NCBI GenBank assembly: GCA_964417875.1
Contig: CAYQJU010000014.1
Coordinates: forward strand, 1 to 52,641
Direction: 5' to 3'
Origin: ZC4RG30 sp964417875
Lineage (GTDB): Bacteria; Pseudomonadota; Gammaproteobacteria; Steroidobacterales; Steroidobacteraceae
Length of the DNA stretch: 52,641 nucleotides
Position numbers and translations under genes: made by a program. Below the pieces are notes generated by a model. The model saw nothing but the letters and a program-made list of their open reading frames with translations, was not told the origin of the DNA and did not search any database. Below are positions 46,917 through 52,641 of this stretch, one piece after another (position 1 is the first letter of the stretch; every line of letters begins with the position of its first letter).

Positions 46917-48098
46917 TTACGGCGTCAGCACCACCTTGCGGCAGTCTTCCTGCTTCTCGTTGAAGATGCGATAGCCAGCTGCCGCATCGGCAAGCTTCAT
47001 GCGATGCGTGATGATGATCTCCGGATCCAGCTCGCCGGCCTCGATGTGCCGCAGCACCGGTTCCATGTAGCGCTGCATGTGCGTCTGGCCCATGCGGAAG
47101 GTGAGCGCCTTGTCGAAGGCATCACCGAACAGGAAGCCATGGATGAAGCCGGCATACACGCCCGGCACGCTGATCACGCCGCCGCGCCGCACCGACGCGA
47201 TGCACTGGCGCAGCGCCTTGCCGCTGCTGCCTTCCAGCTTCAGGTTGGCCAGCACCGTCTCGGTGGTGCTGCCCTTGGCCTCGAAGCCCACTGCATCGAT
47301 CACTGCATCGGCACCTCGACCATGCGTGAAGTCGATGATGCATTCGGCCACATCATCCACCTCGTCGAAATTGATCGGCACTGCGCCATAGGTCTGCGCG
47401 GCGAAATCCAGCCGGTACTGGTGGTGATCGACGATGAACAGCGCCTCCGCGCCGAACAGCTTCGCGCAGGCGAGGCTGAGCAGTCCCACCGGCCCTGCGC
47501 CAAACACCGCAACGCTGCTGCCCTTCGTGATCTCCGCATTCACCACGGCCTGGTAGGCGGTGGGAAGGATGTCGCTGAGGAACAGCACCTTCTCGTCGGT
47601 CATGTTGTCCGGCACGCGCAGCGGACCGACATTGCCCTTGGGCACGCGCACGAACTCCGCCTGGCCGCCGGGCATGCCGCCATACAGGTGCGTGTAGCCG
47701 AACAATGCCGCGCCAGAGGGAATCTGCTTCTTGTTCAGCGCCGCGCCGCGACCCTCCATCACGCCGGTCTGCTCATTGGTGGTCTCGCAGGCTGAATACA
47801 GCTCGCGCGCGCAGAAGAAGCACTCGCCGCAGGCGATCACGAACGGAATCACCACCCGATCGCCACGGCGCACCCGGGTCACCTCGGGACCGGCCTCCTC
47901 AACGATGCCCATGAACTCGTGGCCGAGGATGTCGCCATCCTTCATGCCCGGCACCTTGCCGCGATACAGGTGCAGGTCCGAGCCACAGATCGCCGTAGCG
48001 GTGACGCGCAGGATCAGATCATCCGCAGCGCGAAGCGAAGGGTCGGGCACCTTCTCCACGCGCACATCCTGGACTCCATGCCACGTGAGTGCTTGCAT
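46917..48098 (-). CDS. Zinc-dependent alcohol dehydrogenase (MDR superfamily)
   Basis: The 393-aa enzyme has catalytic zinc ligands C38 and the GHE motif (H60, E61), a structural-zinc cluster (C90, C93, C96, C104) and the Rossmann motif VFGAGPVGLL. Sequence and length resemble formaldehyde/glutathione-independent dehydrogenase-like MDRs. The NAD-binding Asp (FIVDHHQYRL) points to NAD(H). It precedes the SDR gene's 3' end by 20 bases, so the two may be cotranscribed (SDR first). Confidence 0.9.
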   Translation of the reverse strand: MQALTWHGVQDVRVEKVPDPSLRAADDLILRVTATAICGSDLHLYRGKVPGMKDGDILGHEFMGIVEEAGPEVTRVRRGDRVVIPFVIACGECFFCARELYSACETTNEQTGVMEGRGAALNKKQIPSGAALFGYTHLYGGMPGGQAEFVRVPKGNVGPLRVPDNMTDEKVLFLSDILPTAYQAVVNAEITKGSSVAVFGAGPVGLLSLACAKLFGAEALFIVDHHQYRLDFAAQTYGAVPINFDEVDDVAECIIDFTHGRGADAVIDAVGFEAKGSTTETVLANLKLEGSSGKALRQCIASVRRGGVISVPGVYAGFIHGFLFGDAFDKALTFRMGQTHMQRYMEPVLRHIEAGELDPEIIITHRMKLADAAAGYRIFNEKQEDCRKVVLTP

Positions 48099-48118
48099 CC
48101 TTGTCGGGCTCCCTGGGC

Positions 48119-48931
48119 TCAGTGCGGGGCGCGGCGCGGGTCCGGCGCGCCACCGGGCTCGGCCATGCGACGGTGCTGTTTTGCCAGCACGGCATCCGGC
48201 GTCACATGGGCGGCGGCAGCCTGCAGCTTGTTCTTCAGGCCGGCCACGACATCGCCTTCGCCCTTCATCATCGCGTCGAAGCCGATGCGCGCCACGTCGG
48301 CCGGATCCATCTTCGAATCGGACGCTGCGAAACGCGTGTCGAGCATGTCGGCCCGCTCGAAGAACTCCGTGTCGGTGGGCCCGGGCATCAGGCAGGTGAC
48401 GCTGACGCCCGTATCCTTCAGCTCATTGCGCAGCGCCCACGAGAACGAATCGATGAAGGCCTTCGAGCCGTTGTAGACCGCCTGGAACGTGCCCGGCATC
48501 GTGCCGGCGATGGAGCCGGTGATCAGGATCCGGCCGCGGCCGGCGTGGCGCATCATGTTGCCGACGCGATGGATCAGCAGCAGGGTGCCGGTGACATTGG
48601 TGTCGATCACATGCCGCACCTCGTCGAAATCCTGGTCCAGGAAACCCTTGCCCAGGCCATGCCCGGCATTGGCCATCAGGATGTCCGGGATGCGACCGCG
48701 CAGCGCGGCGCAAAGCAGTTCCACACCGGCGGCCTCGGCCAGGTCCACCTCGAGGGCCTCGACGCCTGCGTCGCGGTCCTGCAGGTCGCGCTGCGCATCG
48801 CGCAGCGGGCGGTCGGCGGCAATCAACAGGTCGTAGCCGGCGTCCGCGCACCGCAGCGCAAGCGCAAGGCCGATGCCACTGGATGCGCCGGTCACGACGG
48901 CCAGCGGCCGGGAAGCAGATTGTGCGCCCAT
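48119..48931 (-). CDS. Short-chain dehydrogenase
   Basis: The 270-aa SDR has TGASSGIG (14-21), NAGHG, GSIAG with the catalytic Ser, and YNGSK with the Tyr/Lys pair. An extended C-terminus (about residues 225-270: LQAAAAHVTPDAVLAKQHRRMAEPGG) is unusual for the classical size. The substrate is unknown. It is followed by the zinc alcohol dehydrogenase gene. Confidence 0.9.
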   Translation of the reverse strand: MGAQSASRPLAVVTGASSGIGLALALRCADAGYDLLIAADRPLRDAQRDLQDRDAGVEALEVDLAEAAGVELLCAALRGRIPDILMANAGHGLGKGFLDQDFDEVRHVIDTNVTGTLLLIHRVGNMMRHAGRGRILITGSIAGTMPGTFQAVYNGSKAFIDSFSWALRNELKDTGVSVTCLMPGPTDTEFFERADMLDTRFAASDSKMDPADVARIGFDAMMKGEGDVVAGLKNKLQAAAAHVTPDAVLAKQHRRMAEPGGAPDPRRAPH

Positions 48932-49029
48932 GTCGACCTCCAGGTTGCGGACGATCCAATCTCGCCAACTGCCGCCACAGCGACAGTAAGCGCGCGGCAG
49001 CAGGGGGTGTAGGAAAAGGCAACCCGGCC

Positions 49030-50754
49030 TCAGCCGCGGCGCGTCTGTGCCTTGAAGTCGCGCAGCAGTCCGATCAAGGCCGCCACGTCATAGGGCTTGG
49101 TCATGTAGGCCTGGAAGCCGGCATCCAGCGCACGCTGGCGATCCTCCTGGCGCGCATACGCGCTGACGGCAACGGCGGGCAGCTGCGTCGCATCCAGCCC
49201 CAGGTCCTGGCGCACGGTGCGGATGAACTGGTTGCCATCCATGGCCGGCAGGCCGATGTCGCTGACCAGCACGTCGAAGGCGGCCGCGCCAGGCCCGGCC
49301 CGCAGCAGCGCCAGCGCCTGGTCGGCGTTGTCCACCACGGTCACCTGCGCGGCGTGGTCGGTGAGAATGCGCCTCAGCAGCTCGTGCATGTCCGGCTGGT
49401 CTTCCACGGCCAGCACGCGGATGCCGCGCAGCGCATCGATGGCCACACCCTGCTCATGGATGGCGCCAGGCTGGCGCGTGGCGCGCTCGGCGAGCTGGCC
49501 GGGCAGCACCACGGTGAACAGCGAACCCTTGCCGGGCCCCTCGCTGTGCGCATGGATGGTGCCGCCATGCATCTCGACGATCTGCCTGGCGATCGACAGC
49601 CCGAGGCCCAGGCCGCCGCGGCGCCGGTCACGCACGCCGCCGGCCTGGGCGAAGCGGTGGAACAGGTGCGGCAGGAAATCCCGCTCGATGCCTTCCCCGG
49701 TGTCGAGCACGTCGATCAGCAACTGCCCGTCGGCGTGGCGGCAGCCGATGCGGATCGAGCCACCCTCCGGCGTGAACTTGATGGCATTGGACAGCAGGTT
49801 CAGGATCACCTGCCGCAGCCGCCCGGCGTCGGCGAGGATGCGCGGTGATTCGCCCTGCAGGTCGCAACCGAACTGGATGCCCTTGGTTTCCGCGGCCGGC
49901 CGCAGCGTCGAACACACCGAGCCGATCAGCTCGTGCAGGTCAAATACCTCTTCATCCAGCTCGAACTTGCCGCACACCATGCGGCTGGTATCGAGCAGGT
50001 CGGAGATCAGCCGTCCCAGCGACATGGCGTTGTCGCCGATCACGGTGAGGCCCTTGCGCAGCATGTCCGGGTCGTTGACGAACTGCTTCTGCAGCAGCCG
50101 CGCCCAGGTCACGATGCTCGACAGCGGCGTGCGCAGCTCGTGCGACAGCGTGGCGAGGATCTCGTCCTTGGCGCGCATCGCACGGTCCGCCTCGACGCGC
50201 GCGGCGCGCTCGGCCTCCAGCAGCGATGCGCGTTCGGCCGCCAGCGACTGGTATCGCCGCTCGCTCTCGCGCAGCTCAGCCTCGGTGGATTTTCGCTGCG
50301 AGATGTCGCTGAAGATGAGGGCCACGCAGTGCTTCGCGGCCGTGCCGACAGGGAAGGCGAGCACGTCATACCAGTGACGCATCTGGTGCGCGCGCAGTTC
50401 ATAGCGCTCGGTCACGCCGGTGCGCGCCACGCGCCCCAGCGTGTCGAGCCACAGCTCCTCCGCATCAGGCGCCAGCTCGCGGATGCGCCGGCCTGCCACA
50501 TGGCCAAGGTCGGTCAGTCGCGCGAAGGCCTCGTTGTGCTCGGCGAAGCGATAGTCCACCGCGCGACCGCTGTCGTCGAACAGCACCTCGACCACGCAGA
50601 AGCCCTCATCGAGCTGTTCGAACAGCTCGCCATAGCCCGGCGTGCTGCCGGCCGGCATGCGGGAACGGGAGGCTGTGGGCGAGGACTGCTGCGGCCGGCC
50701 GGATCGGCTTCCAGCACCTGGCGGGTCGTCCCCCGAGACTCCCTGCTCGACCAT
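49030..50754 (-). CDS. Hybrid sensor histidine kinase/response regulator
   Basis: The 574-aa protein contains a PAS-like domain (residues about 40-155), a short coiled coil, an HisKA box LSHELRTPLSS (H205), an HATPase domain and a C-terminal receiver with phospho-acceptor D499 (LVSDIGLPAMDG) and TKPYD. There is no membrane helix or signal peptide, so it is cytosolic. The phosphotransfer target is not encoded nearby; the Crp-family gene two positions away is one candidate effector, not a standard partner. Confidence 0.92.
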   Translation of the reverse strand: MVEQGVSGDDPPGAGSRSGRPQQSSPTASRSRMPAGSTPGYGELFEQLDEGFCVVEVLFDDSGRAVDYRFAEHNEAFARLTDLGHVAGRRIRELAPDAEELWLDTLGRVARTGVTERYELRAHQMRHWYDVLAFPVGTAAKHCVALIFSDISQRKSTEAELRESERRYQSLAAERASLLEAERAARVEADRAMRAKDEILATLSHELRTPLSSIVTWARLLQKQFVNDPDMLRKGLTVIGDNAMSLGRLISDLLDTSRMVCGKFELDEEVFDLHELIGSVCSTLRPAAETKGIQFGCDLQGESPRILADAGRLRQVILNLLSNAIKFTPEGGSIRIGCRHADGQLLIDVLDTGEGIERDFLPHLFHRFAQAGGVRDRRRGGLGLGLSIARQIVEMHGGTIHAHSEGPGKGSLFTVVLPGQLAERATRQPGAIHEQGVAIDALRGIRVLAVEDQPDMHELLRRILTDHAAQVTVVDNADQALALLRAGPGAAAFDVLVSDIGLPAMDGNQFIRTVRQDLGLDATQLPAVAVSAYARQEDRQRALDAGFQAYMTKPYDVAALIGLLRDFKAQTRRG

Positions 50755-50772
50755 GTTGCCGCCGCCGGAAGG

Positions 50773-51132
50773 CTACGGTCCGGAGCGTTTCGGGTCGGGG
50801 TATGGACTCTGGACGGAGGAAGCCCTCCTGTACGCGCGGGGCATGGAGTTGCAGGCCTTCACCCAGGCGCGATAGCAGCAGACATGGAAATGCAGGTGAA
50901 GGTCGGGTTCGGTGTCGCTGCCCGGGGCGACTTCATAGCCGACATCGCCGCGTTCGATGGCGTGGTCGCACAGCGAGCAGACCTGGCCGCGTCCGGGACC
51001 GGCGAGCACCTTCGACATCAGCTCGCGTGGCAGGGATCCCTCGTGCAAGCGTGTCAGCGCTGCATCCATCAACCATTGTGGTGGCGCGACGGCCTCGGCA
51101 CCTGGTGTGGTGGACTCCCTGAACGACGCCAT
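50773..51132 (-). CDS. Hypothetical protein with a Cys/His cluster
   Basis: The 119-aa protein has CSLCDHAIERGDVGYEV and HLHFHVCCYRAWVKAC, suggesting a zinc site formed by CxxC, HxH and CC. No family is recognised. It lies 18 bases upstream of the hybrid kinase on the same strand and may share its transcript. Confidence 0.65.
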   Translation of the reverse strand: MASFRESTTPGAEAVAPPQWLMDAALTRLHEGSLPRELMSKVLAGPGRGQVCSLCDHAIERGDVGYEVAPGSDTEPDLHLHFHVCCYRAWVKACNSMPRAYRRASSVQSPYPDPKRSGP

Positions 51133-51195
51133 CGGTCACGACTCCGGTCTTCCATCGAGGGACCCTGATCATGGCCAGACGCCACACGAAGCTCA

Positions 51196-52020
51196 CTAAC
51201 CTGCGTTATTCGTTCCTTCCAGTCCGAGCCGCATCCGCACCGAACGTGCCGACATCGCCGCTTCCTCTGCCGGCGCCGTTGCCGTGCCGGACGGCAGGTG
51301 CAGGTAGGACGGATCGAATCCGCCCGCGGCCTGCAGCGCCCTGCGGTCCAGCAGTTCCAGCCGGCCGCCATGCAGGCGCACCAGTCCCGCGCGGCGCATG
51401 CCCATCAGCGTGCGGTTGATGTGCACGGCCGACAGCGCCACCGCATCGCCCAGTTCCGTCTGCGTCAGCGGGAAGCGGCACTGGTTGTCATGCGCGAGGC
51501 CGACCGCCTCGAGCCGCCAGTAGACCTCGCACAGCAGATGCGCCACCCGCTCGTACGCGGTGCGGTAGCCGACGTTCAGCAGCCACTCGTGGGTGATGGA
51601 CTCCTCCACCGCGGTCAGCCACCACAGCGCCCGGGCGAGGCGGGGATGGCGGTCCATCGCCGCCGCCAGTGCCGGCGGCGACACCAGCGAGGCGCGCACG
51701 GCACTGAGCGCGCCGATGGAATGATCCAGCCGGCCCAGCAGCAGCAGCCGCAGGTCGCACAGGTCACCGGGCAGCAGCAGGCCCAGGATCTGGCGCCGGC
51801 CGTCCGGCAGCAGCTTGCAGCGGCAGGCAAAGCCCTCGACGATCAGGTGGATGCCGTCCCCGGCGCGATGGCCGGGCAGCAGCTCCTCGCGCGGCGCGAA
51901 GGCGCGGTCGGTGCTGAGCGTGGTGGCCAGCGCCAGGCGCTCCTCGGATCCCAGCGGACAGAATTGCTGCAGGCGGCCGGTGAGCCGCTCGAGTCCTGAA
52001 TTGATGACGACCGATCGCAC
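51196..52020 (-). CDS. Crp/Fnr-family transcriptional regulator
   Basis: The 274-aa protein has an N-terminal cyclic-nucleotide-binding-like fold (LPGHRAGDGIHLIVEGFACRCKLL) and a C-terminal winged helix (PLTQTELGDAVALSAVHINRTLMGMRRAGLVRL). No Fe-S cysteine cluster is seen, so it is not an Fnr-type oxygen sensor. The start is GTG 52020. A perfect inverted repeat (52167-52192) lies upstream. Confidence 0.88.
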   Translation of the reverse strand: MRSVVINSGLERLTGRLQQFCPLGSEERLALATTLSTDRAFAPREELLPGHRAGDGIHLIVEGFACRCKLLPDGRRQILGLLLPGDLCDLRLLLLGRLDHSIGALSAVRASLVSPPALAAAMDRHPRLARALWWLTAVEESITHEWLLNVGYRTAYERVAHLLCEVYWRLEAVGLAHDNQCRFPLTQTELGDAVALSAVHINRTLMGMRRAGLVRLHGGRLELLDRRALQAAGGFDPSYLHLPSGTATAPAEEAAMSARSVRMRLGLEGTNNAG

Positions 52021-52342
52021 CCTGCCCCGCTCAGGTGCCGTGCGGGCCGCCGCAGGCGGCGGGACAGGCCAGGGAGGGACAGGGGGGCGTCATCGCGGAT
52101 CTCCGGTGGAGCAGTGCCCCACCTTATGCAGCGCGTCCGGTCCCCGAAATATGGAAAACCGTAATTCTTCCGTAGGGTTGTGCCTACGGAAGGTGAGCCC
52201 GAAGTGTGGATGGGGCAGGGGGCGAAGCCACTGCGAGGGGACGTCTGGTCGCCGCCATGCCCGCCTCTTTCGGCCCATGAATGCCGGGCCGCAGCGACGG
52301 CCTCAGGGCGTATAATAATAAGGAGCCAAACAGGGGTTCCCG
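52021..52342. promoter_or_regulatory. Divergent crp-gyrB regulatory region
   Basis: The 322-base gap holds a perfect 10-bp inverted repeat, CTTCCGTAGG (52167-52176) and CCTACGGAAG (52183-52192), with a related half-site upstream (ACCGTAA, 52158-52164). A good -10 TATAAT (52311-52316) precedes gyrB; its -35 is poor. The ribosome-binding site AGGGG (52332-52336) is six bases before gyrB. No gene is evident. Confidence 0.6.
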
Positions 52343-52641
52343 ATGACCGCCGAAGAAGCCTATACCTCCAGTCATATCAAGGTTCTCAAGGGCCTCGATG
52401 CAGTGCGCAAACGGCCCGGCATGTACATCGGCGACACCGACGATGGCACCGGCCTGCACCACATGGTGTTCGAGGTGGTCGACAACGCCGTCGACGAGGC
52501 GCTGGCCGGCCACTGCAGCCGCATCCAGGTGATCATCCACGCCGACGAGTCGATCACCGTGCGCGACAACGGCCGCGGCATCCCGGTGGACATCCACCCG
52601 GATGAGGGCCGCTCGGCGGCCGAGGTCATCATGACCGTGCT
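52343..52641 (+). CDS. gyrB: DNA gyrase subunit B, N-terminal part
   Basis: The first 99 codons of GyrB are present, with the reading continuing past the window end. HIKVLKGLDAVRKRPGMYIGD, VDNAVDEALAG (ATP-binding Asn/Glu region) and DNGRGIPVDIHP are diagnostic of the GHKL ATPase domain. It lies 6.2 kb after recF with its own promoter. Confidence 0.96.
   Translation, partial: MTAEEAYTSSHIKVLKGLDAVRKRPGMYIGDTDDGTGLHHMVFEVVDNAVDEALAGHCSRIQVIIHADESITVRDNGRGIPVDIHPDEGRSAAEVIMTV

Overview
The window looks like the replication-origin neighbourhood of a GC-rich gammaproteobacterium, most like the Lysobacterales/Xanthomonadales. The conserved block mnmE-yidC-yidD-rnpA-rpmH (minus strand) diverging from dnaA-dnaN-recF (plus strand), with a TonB-dependent receptor nearby, is the usual arrangement there. 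The genus cannot be fixed from sequence alone. No rRNA, tRNA, CRISPR array or intact transposase was seen. Most of the window is about 65-70% G+C, but about 16.4-20.6 kb is near 50%.

Bases 1-29 kb form a defence and toxin-antitoxin island. A DUF262/DUF1524 (GmrSD-like) nuclease is followed by a complete four-gene Wadjet plasmid-defence operon (jetA-jetB-jetC-jetD). Next come an Xre/RES toxin-antitoxin pair, a RelE-like toxin/XRE antitoxin pair coupled to a third gene (DUF6941), and a six-gene type I restriction-modification operon. That operon runs hsdM, an unknown 265-aa gene, hsdS, a ComEC-type metallo-beta-lactamase-fold gene, a membrane-protein gene and hsdR. Beyond it lie an ORF6N gene split by an amber stop, a NERD-nuclease/UvrD-like helicase, HigBA, a VapB whose VapC partner is decayed, a pRiA4b ORF-3-like gene, a secreted esterase and a Fic AMP-transferase with an inhibitory motif.

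Bases 29-38.4 kb are chromosomal housekeeping and accessory genes: PadR-PspC, an SDR dehydrogenase, a TonB-dependent receptor, a fatty-acid desaturase, a secreted YbhB-like protein, a compact operon of three small genes and a glycine-rich RNA-binding protein. Between the SDR and the receptor is an unexplained minus-strand transcription unit with a perfect Shine-Dalgarno sequence, a 23-codon ORF, hairpins and an intrinsic terminator.

Bases 38.4-46.2 kb are the origin block. The dnaA-dnaN spacer carries several near-consensus DnaA boxes and an AT-rich stretch and is the likely oriC. gyrB, which often follows recF directly, starts only at 52,343. About 6 kb of other genes lie between them: DUF2934, zinc alcohol dehydrogenase, SDR, hybrid histidine kinase, a small Cys/His protein and a Crp-family regulator.

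The most interesting points are the expanded type I RM operon with its low-GC central module, the DUF6941 gene coupled to a toxin-antitoxin pair, the small minus-strand transcript at 31.5-31.8 kb, and recent-looking decay of ORF6N and VapC.
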